From Clusia tigrina (taxonomy: Eukaryota > Arthropoda > Insecta > Diptera > Clusiidae), in NCBI GenBank assembly GCA_920105625.2, contig OV050031.1, positions 45,816,925 through 45,880,924 on the forward strand: 64,000 nucleotides of DNA, written 5' to 3'. The number at the start of each line of letters is the position of its first letter. The first letter of the stretch is position 1. This document shows positions 1 through 15,289 of the stretch, piece after piece. The position numbers and the translations under genes were made by a program. The notes beneath the pieces are model-generated. The model searched no databases. It was not told where the DNA came from and worked only from the letters and a program-made list of their open reading frames with translations.

Positions 1-73
1 TCGCGTTTTTGGGTTGCAGAATCTTGTGTTCGATAGGGGGAAGTGGTTAGAAAGGGTTAAAACCATAGGTTAA
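1..73 (+). CDS. C-terminal end of the 329-aa ORF, cut by the window edge
   Basis: The first 73 bases equal 3203-3275 and encode the last residues of the same ORF as at 2286-3275, ending at the same stop. It shows that a further copy of the element lies to the left. Confidence 0.85.
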   Translation, partial: RVFGLQNLVFDRGKWLERVKTIG

Positions 74-118
74 ATTGGTGAAGGCCTTGTGGCACTTCTA
101 GTACCTACTGGAAAATTT

Positions 119-129
119 GCGTGGGGAGA
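119..129 (+). other. Polypurine tract before LTR
   Basis: GCGTGGGGAGA lies immediately upstream of the TGTT LTR start at 130 and recurs at 3321-3331 and 5882-5892. In LTR retrotransposons this position primes plus-strand DNA synthesis. It fixes the LTR 5' boundary used here. Confidence 0.65.
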
Positions 130-162
130 TGTTGGGATTATTCCACGCTAAGAATCTAAACC

Positions 163-218
163 GGTAAGAGCACGCGACTCTTAATCTCGGGGTTGTGGGC
201 GTAGCTCACGTTGGCGCC
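163..218 (+). other. tRNA-Lys(CUU)-like fragment, 3' part, inside LTR
   Basis: Reading from GGTAAGAGCAC through the anticodon-loop string ACTCTTAATCTC to ACGTTGGCGCC, this segment follows the insect tRNA-Lys(CUU) sequence from the D loop to the acceptor end with few mismatches. The T loop is degenerate (B-box core altered), so a functional tRNA is unlikely. Repeated at 3365-3420 and 5926-5981. The comparison sequence is recalled, not searched. Confidence 0.7.
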
Positions 219-321
219 TGTGGTACGTGAAGTAGCAATAGTTAGTAAGGAGGTGGAGGAAAGTTAATCATAGGGAATTATGGATTATATAATACATATA
301 AAAGAACTTACTCCCAAATCA

Positions 322-341
322 GCTTCGTTGGTCTAGAGGTA
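322..341 (+). other. tRNA-Pro-like 5' fragment inside LTR
   Basis: GCTTCGTTGGTCTAGAGGTA resembles the 5' end, A box and D arm of insect tRNA-Pro, with one inserted T and a G-to-A change. No convincing remainder of the tRNA follows. Repeated at 3524-3543 and 6085-6104. Short, so chance similarity is possible. Confidence 0.5.
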
Positions 342-655
342 ATCTGAGTTAAAAATCTGAAATTAGAATTGATTACTATGTGTTTTTTTTAAGGTAAAAT
401 AAATAAAAATGTTCCTGTTTATACGATAGAATATAGGTGTGTAGGTTAGCGTTTATTAGTGAGTAGAGTGGTGAAGGTGATTCTTCGAGTCGAATGGCTG
501 GGAAGACAAAATAAGTATAGAGTTAGATTAGGAAATTTTGTGTTGTGAATAATTACCGTGCAATTAGGTGTTGGGATCCGTAATCTTCCTCAGTGTGGTG
601 GTTCTGTAAAGGAAGTATTATTAGTTTATATGTTTAGGTATATGTAGGTATAGTT

Positions 656-680
656 GCCCGGCTAGCTCAGGGTAGAGCAT
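656..680 (+). other. tRNA-Lys-like fragment, 5' part, inside LTR
   Basis: GCCCGGCTAGCTCAG then GGTAGAGCAT matches the first 27 bases of tRNA-Lys(CUU) except for two missing bases between A box and D loop. It lies about 440 bp downstream of the 3' part at 163-218, so the two tRNA-Lys parts are in permuted order. Repeated at 3858-3882 and 6419-6443. Confidence 0.7.
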
Positions 681-869
681 TAAGTGCTGATCGACGCTTC
701 CATCCGTGTTCCGGCGGAGTTTATCGTGCTCCTGGCAACCCGTGTGTTTTATTGCGATCGTTGTTTTGGCGTCTACCGTCTGTAGGTTTGTTTTGCTCCT
801 CTCCTTCTTTTGTTCCTTCCACTTGTCCGCTTTGCTGGTGAATGCGGCCAGGCTGAAACCTACCAGACG

Positions 870-901
870 ATTCTGAGGTACAGATGGCGCTGCCTCAGAA
901 T
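870..901 (+). other. LTR hairpin 1
   Basis: ATTCTGAGG (870-878) pairs perfectly with CCTCAGAAT (893-901), a 9-bp stem with a 14-base loop. Repeated in all three LTRs. Confidence 0.6.
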
Positions 902-936
902 AGTAGAAATTCTAAAAAAAGGTGACTGACCGCCTC

Positions 937-952
937 GACCGCTGGAGCGGTC
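937..952 (+). other. LTR hairpin 2
   Basis: GACCGCT-GG-AGCGGTC, a tight 7-bp GC-rich stem with a two-base apex as written. Present in each LTR copy. Confidence 0.5.
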
Positions 953-1606
953 ACTGATGGAATTGCGGAAGAGGCCGAGAAAATTAAGATTAGTTTTTTG
1001 TCAGTTCGTGTCGGTTTTTTTTGGATGGACAGTCTCTCGTCTCGTCCGTGGTCCTGTTTTTTTATCCGGGTATATTTAACGTGTGAAAGATAGCAATTGA
1101 AAATTTTTTTTTTTTATGCAATTACAATGTACCTGTGTCGAAAATAAACGTTAAAATTTTGAATCAATTTAAAGTGTTAGTTTAGTTTAAAGATTTGGCG
1201 TTAGAAAGTTTACCTTGATTATGGAGTGTGCTGACTAGATCCATAACCGCTTGTTTCCGGCCCATCCCATAAGAGGGATAACTTATTGTTCCGGCCCACC
1301 CCATTCGAGCATAGGAGGAAAAGGAGGCTGCCGCCCGCCCCCTAGAGATAAGTATATATTTGTTAAGTATACGCGTGTATACATAGGTATTATTAAGTAT
1401 TCACGTGTATGTAGGTATTATTAAGTATACGCGTATACATATATATGTTATTTATTTAAGTACAAGTAGAATGTTTAGTGTGTTTAATTTTATGTTGAAA
1501 ATGTTAGGCTAAGGCGGACAATATGGGGCGGGCTCGCTTGTCGTCGTAGAGGAGGATGCTAGGCAAAAATGTGAGTTGAAATTTTTTTTGTAGTGTTGTC
1601 CCACCC

Positions 1607-1673
1607 GATGCAGTGTGGCGGGTTAAGGACCACGACCATTGCGGTGAGCTAGCCGTGGCCACCACACTGCATC
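1607..1673 (+). other. LTR 3'-end hairpin, 12-bp stem
   Basis: GATGCAGTGTGG (1607-1618) and CCACACTGCATC (1662-1673) are perfect reverse complements, about 20 bases before the LTR end. The same structure is retained in the diverged copy at about 60939-61005, where one stem position becomes a wobble pair. Also in LTR 3; absent from the truncated LTR 2. Confidence 0.65.
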
Positions 1674-1697
1674 ATTCTAGTGGTGCGGTAACATTAA

Positions 1698-1707
1698 TGG
1701 CGCCCAA
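1698..1707 (+). other. Primer binding site, tRNA-Lys type
   Basis: TGGCGCCCAA lies four bases after the LTR end and is complementary to the last ten bases of tRNA-Lys with its CCA tail; similarity stops after ten bases. This places the LTR boundary at 1693. The middle unit (4555-5892) lost this site through the 641-bp deletion. Confidence 0.7.
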
Positions 1708-1891
1708 ATAAAAATAATAGAAATGTAAATTAAAATTTTCCTTGTAATGTATTGTGATTTTGTAGTGAAGCATTTTGTGGAGTGTTGGTGTTTAGTTAAT
1801 GTGATCCACTCTTGCCGCTGACTTGACGTGCCAATGCGTAACGCCAACTGCAACGACAAGAGGGGGAGGCTAAATGTGAGATGAAGCCAGC

Positions 1892-1945
1892 TATCTCATC
1901 GTGGCCGTGGTCTGTTGAACAGATCATCGTAGCACTGATGAGATA
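1892..1945 (+). other. Structured leader, nested hairpin
   Basis: Outer stem TATCTCATC (1892-1900) with GATGAGATA (1937-1945); inside it TCTGTT-G-AACAGA (1911-1923). It lies between primer site and ORF, where packaging or dimerisation signals sit in LTR elements; that role is inference. Missing from the second unit. Confidence 0.5.
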
Positions 1946-2285
1946 ACTGAGAGGCGGAGTCTCAGTAGATGTAAGGAAAATTTTAATGAAAAATGACAAC
2001 TCGCCGGGTAAAAGAAACAGTCCTCAGACAGATTGAAGACAAGGGAGCCCCACCCCGTATATTCGAACATTTATTTGTATATAAAAACATAATTTTTGTA
2101 AGTAAATATTAAGATTGGAATATATTTAGTTTGGATATATTTATATGGATAAATTTTTATATAAATATGTATATATGTATTATTCTTTTGGGGTATAGGG
2201 TGGCATTGGTAGATCTCCAGGCATAGTTATAGGTATTATGTTATTTTTTTGTTGTTAGAAGTTAGTTGGTTTTTTTAAAGTAAAC

Positions 2286-3275
2286 ATGTCAGCGGAATAC
2301 GGGGAATACGGCGCTAGGCCATCAGAACTACCAAGTCAATACCGGTCAGCCGTGAATTTATTGATATTAGAGAGTGAAAATAGTTATCGGGCGGCGATGA
2401 AGGTGGAGTTTGGAAAGATAAGGGAAACGGTCCGTGCGAACCATTTAGAGCTGATGAAGCTCATTAGTGATGCAATGAGACCCATGCAGCAATCACCGGC
2501 GCAGGAAAGTAGCCTAGCAGCTGCAGAGTTGGATAAGGAGCCCCAAAATAAAGTAGTTGAAAACTGGGAAGAAGTTAGGGGAAGTGGCAACTCACATGTT
2601 AGTTTTGAAGAGGAAAGTACTACCAATTATAATTTAAGTTGTGAAGAGGAAGTTTTGGACAATATACCAACAAGTCAGGACGATGAGGACTTGGCCTCAA
2701 TAGATCAAGATATTTTTGAGATATTGTTAGACGATAATTCTGTTGATGGTAGTATTATGTCTGAAGCGTGTAACGCAAAATTAAGAAATAGTTGCGAAAA
2801 TTTATCTTCTTTGGACTCAATAGATATGTTTGTTAACGATTTAGTAGGAGCTCCCCTCTCACAAAATATGAGCCTTAGTGACCATAGTGAACAGAGTACA
2901 GAAACCACTAGTCAACGTGACTCCATAAAATCAGCTGATAAATCTTTATCTTTAGTTTCAGACAGTAATGCTGCTGTTGCAGGAGATAAAAGCAGTATAC
3001 CATCGAATGGATCAAAGACAAAACATTCAGAAGGGGCATCATATAGAAATGATGTGAATATAGTGAATGAACCTAAATTGATTGCAACTGTTTGTCCAAC
3101 TGTACTACTTACAGATCAGCCGACATACTTCGACAGAAGCAATTGTACTGGCAAAAACTTAAATTATATTCGAATTATTAAGAAATTGCGAGGAGCAGTA
3201 GATCGCGTTTTTGGGTTGCAGAATCTTGTGTTCGATAGGGGGAAGTGGTTAGAAAGGGTTAAAACCATAGGTTAA
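2286..3275 (+). CDS. 329-aa ORF of the LTR element, function unknown (gag position)
   Basis: The start ATG at 2286 has AAC directly before it. The N-terminal third is helical and charged, the middle (about residues 75-240) is acidic and rich in Ser, Asp and Glu, and the last 50 residues are basic with KKLRGAVDRVFG. I see no zinc knuckle, no protease D-T/S-G, no RT or integrase motif and no membrane segment. Position after the leader suggests a gag-like structural protein, but I cannot assign a family. The copy at 4847-5836 encodes an identical protein, so the frame was intact when the array formed. Confidence 0.6.
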   Translation: MSAEYGEYGARPSELPSQYRSAVNLLILESENSYRAAMKVEFGKIRETVRANHLELMKLISDAMRPMQQSPAQESSLAAAELDKEPQNKVVENWEEVRGSGNSHVSFEEESTTNYNLSCEEEVLDNIPTSQDDEDLASIDQDIFEILLDDNSVDGSIMSEACNAKLRNSCENLSSLDSIDMFVNDLVGAPLSQNMSLSDHSEQSTETTSQRDSIKSADKSLSLVSDSNAAVAGDKSSIPSNGSKTKHSEGASYRNDVNIVNEPKLIATVCPTVLLTDQPTYFDRSNCTGKNLNYIRIIKKLRGAVDRVFGLQNLVFDRGKWLERVKTIG

Positions 3276-3331
3276 ATTGGTGAAGGCCTTGTGGCACTTC
3301 TAGTACCTACTGGAAAATTTGCGTGGGGAGA

Positions 3332-4554
3332 TGTTGGGATTATTCCACGCTAAGAATCTAAACCGGTAAGAGCACGCGACTCTTAATCTCGGGGTTGTGG
3401 GCGTAGCTCACGTTGGCGCCTGTGGTACGTGAAGTAGCAATAGTTAGTAAGGAGGTGGAGGAAAGTTAATCATAGGGAATTATGGATTATATAATACATA
3501 TAAAAGAACTTACTCCCAAATCAGCTTCGTTGGTCTAGAGGTAATCTGAGTTAAAAATCTGAAATTAGAATTGATTACTATGTGTTTTTTTTAAGGTGAA
3601 ATAAATAAAAATGTTCCTGTTTATACGATAGAATATAGGTGTGTAGGTTAGCGTTTATTAGTGAGTAGAGTGGTGAAGGTGATTCTTCGAGTCGAATGGC
3701 TGGGAAGACAAAATAAGTATAGAGTTAGATTAGGAAATTTTGTGTTGTGAATAATTACCGTGCAATTAGGTGTTGGGATCCGTAATCTTCCTCAGTGTGG
3801 TGGTTCTGTAAAGGAAGTATTATTAGTTTATATGTTTAGGTATATGTAGGTATAGTTGCCCGGCTAGCTCAGGGTAGAGCATTAAGTGCTGATCGACGCT
3901 TCCATCCGTGTTCCGGCGGAGTTTATCGTGCTCCTGGCAACACGTGTGTTTTGTTGCGATCGTTGTTTTGGCGTCTACCGTCTGTAGGTTTGTTTTGCTC
4001 CTCTCCTTCTTTTGTTCCTTCCACTTGTCCGCTTTGCTGGTGAATGCGGCCAGGCTGAAACCTACCAGACGATTCTGAGGTACAGATGGCGCTGCCTCAG
4101 AATAGTAGAAATTCTAAAAAAAGGTGACTGACCGCCTCGACCGCTGGAGCGGTCACTGATGGAATTGCGGAAGAGGCCGAGAAAATTAAGATTAGTTTTT
4201 TGTCAGTTCGTGTCGGTTTTTTTTGGATGGACAGTCTCTCGTCTCGTCCGTGGTCCTGTTTTTTTATCCGGGTATATTTAACGTGTGAAAGATAGCAATT
4301 GAAAATTTTTTTTTTGAATGCAATTACAATGTACCTGTGTCGAAAATAAACGTTAAAATTTTGAATCAATTTAAAGTGTTAGTTTAGTTTAAAGATTTGG
4401 CGTTAGAAAGTTTACCTTGATTATGGAGTGTGCTGACTAGATCCATAACCGCTTGTTTCCGGCCCATCCCATAAGAGGGATAACTTATTGTTCCGGCCCA
4501 CCCCATTCGAGCATAGGAGGAAAATGAGGCTGCCGCCCGCCCCCTAGAGATAAG
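3332..4554 (+). repeat. LTR 2 (3'-truncated)
   Basis: Starts with TGTTGGG at 3332 and follows LTR 1 to GAGATAAG at 4554, then jumps to leader sequence TGACAACTCG equal to 1994 onward. The deletion removes the last 341 bases of the LTR, the primer site and 300 bases of leader. It shares with LTR 3 the variants that distinguish both from LTR 1. Confidence 0.85.
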
Positions 4555-4846
4555 TGACAACTCGCCGGGTAAAAGAAACAGTCCTCAGACAGATTGAAGA
4601 CAAGGGAGCCCCACCCCGTATATTCGAACATTTATTTGTATATAAAAACATAATTTTTGTAAGTAAATATTAAGATTGGAATATATTTAGTTTGGCTATA
4701 TTTATATGGATACATTTTTATATAAATATGTATATATGTATTATTCTTTTGGGGTATAGGGTGGCATTGGTAGATCTCCAGGCATAGTTATAGGTATTAT
4801 GTTATTTTTTTGTTGTTAGAAGTTAGTTGGTTTTTTTAAAGTAAAC

Positions 4847-5836
4847 ATGTCAGCGGAATACGGGGAATACGGCGCTAGGCCATCAGAACTACCAAGTCAA
4901 TACCGGTCAGCCGTGAATTTATTGATATTAGAGAGTGAAAATAGTTATCGGGCGGCGATGAAGGTGGAGTTTGGAAAGATAAGGGAAACGGTCCGTGCGA
5001 ACCATTTAGAGCTGATGAAGCTCATTAGTGATGCAATGAGACCCATGCAGCAATCACCGGCGCAGGAAAGTAGCCTAGCAGCTGCAGAGTTGGATAAGGA
5101 GCCCCAAAATAAAGTAGTTGAAAACTGGGAAGAAGTTAGGGGAAGTGGCAACTCACATGTTAGTTTTGAAGAGGAAAGTACTACCAATTATAATTTAAGT
5201 TGTGAAGAGGAAGTTTTGGACAATATACCAACAAGTCAGGACGATGAGGACTTGGCCTCAATAGATCAAGATATTTTTGAGATATTGTTAGACGATAATT
5301 CTGTTGATGGTAGTATTATGTCTGAAGCGTGTAACGCAAAATTAAGAAATAGTTGCGAAAATTTATCTTCTTTGGACTCAATAGATATGTTTGTTAACGA
5401 TTTAGTAGGAGCTCCCCTCTCACAAAATATGAGCCTTAGTGACCATAGTGAACAGAGTACAGAAACCACTAGTCAACGTGACTCCATAAAATCAGCTGAT
5501 AAATCTTTATCTTTAGTTTCAGACAGTAATGCTGCTGTTGCAGGAGATAAAAGCAGTATACCATCGAATGGATCAAAGACAAAACATTCAGAAGGGGCAT
5601 CATATAGAAATGATGTGAATATAGTGAATGAACCTAAATTGATTGCAACTGTTTGTCCAACTGTACTACTTACAGATCAGCCGACATACTTCGACAGAAG
5701 CAATTGTACTGGCAAAAACTTAAATTATATTCGAATTATTAAGAAATTGCGAGGAGCAGTAGATCGCGTTTTTGGGTTGCAGAATCTTGTGTTCGATAGG
5801 GGGAAGTGGTTAGAAAGGGTTAAAACCATAGGTTAA
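4847..5836 (+). CDS. 329-aa ORF, second copy
   Basis: Encodes the same 329-residue protein as 2286-3275 with no amino-acid change, although its unit has lost the LTR end, primer site and part of the leader. It is followed by the same purine tract and LTR. Function unknown; gag position. Confidence 0.6.
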   Translation: MSAEYGEYGARPSELPSQYRSAVNLLILESENSYRAAMKVEFGKIRETVRANHLELMKLISDAMRPMQQSPAQESSLAAAELDKEPQNKVVENWEEVRGSGNSHVSFEEESTTNYNLSCEEEVLDNIPTSQDDEDLASIDQDIFEILLDDNSVDGSIMSEACNAKLRNSCENLSSLDSIDMFVNDLVGAPLSQNMSLSDHSEQSTETTSQRDSIKSADKSLSLVSDSNAAVAGDKSSIPSNGSKTKHSEGASYRNDVNIVNEPKLIATVCPTVLLTDQPTYFDRSNCTGKNLNYIRIIKKLRGAVDRVFGLQNLVFDRGKWLERVKTIG

Positions 5837-5892
5837 ATTGGTGAAGGCCTTGTGGCACTTCTAGTACCTACTGGAAAATTTGCGTGGGGAGA

Positions 5893-7456
5893 TGTTGGGA
5901 TTATTCCACGCTAAGAATCTAAACCGGTAAGAGCACGCGACTCTTAATCTCGGGGTTGTGGGCGTAGCTCACGTTGGCGCCTGTGGTACGTGAAGTAGCA
6001 ATAGTTAGTAAGGAGGTGGAGGAAAGTTAATCATAGGGAATTATGGATTATATAATACATATAAAAGAACTTACTCCCAAATCAGCTTCGTTGGTCTAGA
6101 GGTAATCTGAGTTAAAAATCTGAAATTAGAATTGATTACTATGTGTTTTTTTTAAGGTGAAATAAATAAAAATGTTCCTGTTTATACGATAGAATATAGG
6201 TGTGTAGGTTAGCGTTTATTAGTGAGTAGAGTGGTGAAGGTGATTCTTCGAGTCGAATGGCTGGGAAGACAAAATAAGTATAGAGTTAGATTAGGAAATT
6301 TTGTGTTGTGAATAATTACCGTGCAATTAGGTGTTGGGATCCGTAATCTTCCTCAGTGTGGTGGTTCTGTAAAGGAAGTATTATTAGTTTATATGTTTAG
6401 GTATATGTAGGTATAGTTGCCCGGCTAGCTCAGGGTAGAGCATTAAGTGCTGATCGACGCTTCCATCCGTGTTCCGGCGGAGTTTATCGTGCTCCTGGCA
6501 ACACGTGTGTTTTGTTGCGATCGTTGTTTTGGCGTCTACCGTCTGTAGGTTTGTTTTGCTCCTCTCCTTCTTTTGTTCCTTCCACTTGTCCGCTTTGCTG
6601 GTGAATGCGGCCAGGCTGAAACCTACCAGACGATTCTGAGGTACAGATGGCGCTGCCTCAGAATAGTAGAAATTCTAAAAAAAGGTGACTGACCGCCTCG
6701 ACCGCTGGAGCGGTCACTGATGGAATTGCGGAAGAGGCCGAGAAAATTAAGATTAGTTTTTTGTCAGTTCGTGTCGGTTTTTTTTGGATGGACAGTCTCT
6801 CGTCTCGTCCGTGGTCCTGTTTTTTTATCCGGGTATATTTAACGTGTGAAAGATAGCAATTGAAAATTTTTTTTTTGAATGCAATTACAATGTACCTGTG
6901 TCGAAAATAAACGTTAAAATTTTGAATCAATTTAAAGTGTTAGTTTAGTTTAAAGATTTGGCGTTAGAAAGTTTACCTTGATTATGGAGTGTGCTGACTA
7001 GATCCATAACCGCTTGTTTCCGGCCCATCCCATAAGTGGGATAACTTATTGTTCCGGCCCACCCCATTCGAGCATAGGAGGAAAATGAGGCTGCCGCCCG
7101 CCCCCTAGAGATAAGTATATATTTGTTAAGTATACGCGTGTATACATAGGTATTATTAAGTATTCACGTGTATGTAGGTATTATTAAGTATACGCGTATA
7201 CATATATATGTTATTTATTTAAGTACAAGTAGAATGTTTAGTGTGTTTAATTTTATGTTGAAAATGTTAGGCTAAGGCGGACAATATGGGGCGGGCTCGC
7301 TTGTCGTCGTAGAGGAGGATGCTAGGCAAAAATGTGAGTTGAAATTTTTTTTGTAGTGTTGTCCCACCCGATGCAGTGTGGCGGGTTAAGGACCACGACC
7401 ATTGCGGTGAGCTAGCCGTGGCCACCACACTGCATCATTCTAGTGGTGCGGTAACA
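5893..7456 (+). repeat. LTR 3 (complete, 1564 bp)
   Basis: Same termini and length as LTR 1. Similarity stops exactly after GTAACA at 7456, where flanking DNA begins, which confirms the LTR 3' boundary independently of the primer site. Confidence 0.85.
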
Positions 7457-7699
7457 ATGTACATATATTTTAATTCGATATTTTTAAGTTTCATTTAATC
7501 TTGCAATTTTGATTTCTGTTCAATTTATTCTTTGCGTCAATAATAACAGAAGTTCGTTGCACTTTGCATAACAACAGTTTAAATTCTCTTGCACATTAAG
7601 CAAACGGAAATTCGACACGTTTGTTTGTTGTTTTTAGTCTTATGATAATATGCTACTCTATCATATATGTTGTGCAATGTGCATCGAACTACAGTATTG

Positions 7700-8767
<1,068 letters not shown>

Positions 8768-9180
8768 GTAATCCGCCGGGTCAACGACAAGAGTTTCATC
8801 ATCGATTTGAACGGCGTCGAGAAACCATTTCTACGGACTGCTTGAAGCCGGCCTACCTCGAGGTGAGTGACTCAATATCGTCGCCATCGCTGCAGGCACC
8901 CCGATCACCATCGCCAACCCGATCGCCATTGCCGCAATCGTCGTCATCGTCAGCGACAAATGACCCGCCAGCGATCCATCCAAGGAGTCATCTGAGGAGT
9001 CAACCAACGCCCCGCTCAGGGGACCAACCCTCACCACAGCCGGGGAGTCGAGCGACGAAACGGGTATCGTACTCCGCGCCGAGCACTGGGGGAGGAGTAC
9101 CTATGGCGACACCACTACCCCCACCCAGTTGTCGGGTACGCCAACACAAGCAGGCACTAGTTCCGCGCGCCATCTATTGA
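8768..9180 (+). pseudogene. Decayed C-terminal end of a Ty3/gypsy-type pol
   Basis: From 8768 one frame reads VIRRVNDKSFIIDLNGVEK and stops; from about 8830 the adjacent frame continues with TDCLKPAYLEV, then a Pro/Ser-rich tail and GGGVPMA before the stop at 9180. A small beta-rich domain leading to DRLKPAYL and a low-complexity tail is the usual end of gypsy-type integrases. A frameshift near 8828 and absence of upstream domains make it a relic. A following LTR is possible (hairpin ACACGCTG/CAGCGTGT at 9180-9206) but I cannot define it. Confidence 0.55.
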
Positions 9181-9323
9181 CACGCTGTCGCTGTTGCACA
9201 GCGTGTTTATGGGCAAGCGGAACTAGCCTGTGCTGGCTGCAGAACAACACACTTCGTGTTTCCGGCCTCTCAATCAACCCTTTTTTTCATCTTGGTTACT
9301 GGACGTAACACAATTTCTGAAAG

Positions 9324-14480
<5,157 letters not shown>

Positions 14481-15287
14481 ATATTGTAAAAGCAAATTTC
14501 CTGCCTGCAACCCCGCGTGCCTTTTGCTAAATGGGACATAAAATTGCAGTTGCTGCTGCGTGGTCCTTTGATTTCTCCCGGTTTTAAATAAAAGATAATT
14601 AAAATTTTCTTCTAATTTCTAAAAATAAATGCAAATACTTACACATTTGTCCGATATATTTTAAATTCAAATTCAATGTGCCCAACTTCATGAATCAGCT
14701 GAAAAAATACACAGCGAAGATTTTTCACCACTGATTAGTGAATTTAACGAGCTTTTCGCTTGAGACAGTTGGCTCTGAATAGATGTCATAAAATTGAGTG
14801 ACAAAAATCGTGTCTCACTTGAGACAGAACTCAAGTGAGACAGCTCGCGTGAATAAAGGGGTAAGTGTGCATGGGTGTAGCCAAAATTCATATAATATTA
14901 TTCTTTCTCTCTCTCTCACTCTGTATTCACTTAAGAAACGCCACAGAAACAGTGATTTCTATCAAAACGTGAAATCAATCGCGTCTGTTATTTCACGCTT
15001 TCATTAAAAGTAGCGATTTTCAATCACTAAAAAAAACGGACTGATAAAAATCACTCTTTTGATCAAATCGCTAATGCTTTGTATATTCGATAGCAGTTGC
15101 TACCAGCGATTTTCAAATAACAGCGAAAAAATCACCGACAGTGAAATTTTGCTCATCTCTACTGGGCACTATCAAAATATTTAGACAATCATTGCAGATA
15201 TGCGAGAACGTGTGTTTTTCCCTCCTCAAAATAATTTGTCAAAGCTCATTTTATAATCATCGGACGAAGATCAGTTGCTGTTGCTTC
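14481..15287. other. No recognisable gene; one strong hairpin
   Basis: AT-rich. TGTCTCACTTGAG (14811-14823) is perfectly complementary to CTCAAGTGAGACA (14830-14842), with a six-base loop. A short CT-rich run lies near 14903. Nothing else identified. Confidence 0.4.
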
Positions 15288-15289
15288 TA

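Larger units (their letters stand above)
130..1693 (+). repeat. LTR 1 (complete, 1564 bp)
   Basis: Begins TGTTGGGATT and ends GCGGTAACA; the 5893-7456 LTR has exactly the same length. Contains three tRNA-like fragments, at least three perfect hairpins, and AATAAA at 1143-1148 in a block that also occurs in segment X (31268-32937). Differs from LTR 3 at only a few sites (near 397, 740, 753, 1115 and 1323). The LTR is unusually long for an element with a 1.6-kb interior. Confidence 0.85.
1..7456 (+). mobile_element. Tandem array of a small non-autonomous LTR retrotransposon
   Basis: Order: end of an internal region (1-129), LTR (130-1693), internal (1694-3331), truncated LTR (3332-4554), truncated internal (4555-5892), LTR (5893-7456). 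The repeat offset is 3202 bp between first and second unit and 2561 bp between second and third; the 641-bp difference is one deletion (equivalent to 1353-1993) removing the LTR 3' end, primer binding site and leader from the middle unit. LTRs begin TGTT and end AACA, are preceded by a purine-rich tract and followed by a tRNA-Lys-type primer site. Internal DNA has room for one 329-aa ORF only; no protease, RT or integrase is seen, so mobility would need enzymes from another element. Copies differ by a handful of substitutions, so the array is young or artefactual. The left end lies outside the window, so no target-site duplication can be checked. Confidence 0.85.

Noticed and set aside
163..218. 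Functional tRNA-Lys gene
   Set aside because: T loop and acceptor pairing are degraded and the 5' half is missing at this site; called a fragment only.
960..980. Hammerhead-ribozyme-like CTGATGG and GGAAGAGG near the LTR hairpins
   Set aside because: The conserved CTGATGA...GAAA core and flanking stems are not present.
8842..9037. Overlapping frame on the minus strand of the gypsy pol tail
   Set aside because: Shadow of the Pro/Ser-rich region; the plus strand carries the recognisable motif.
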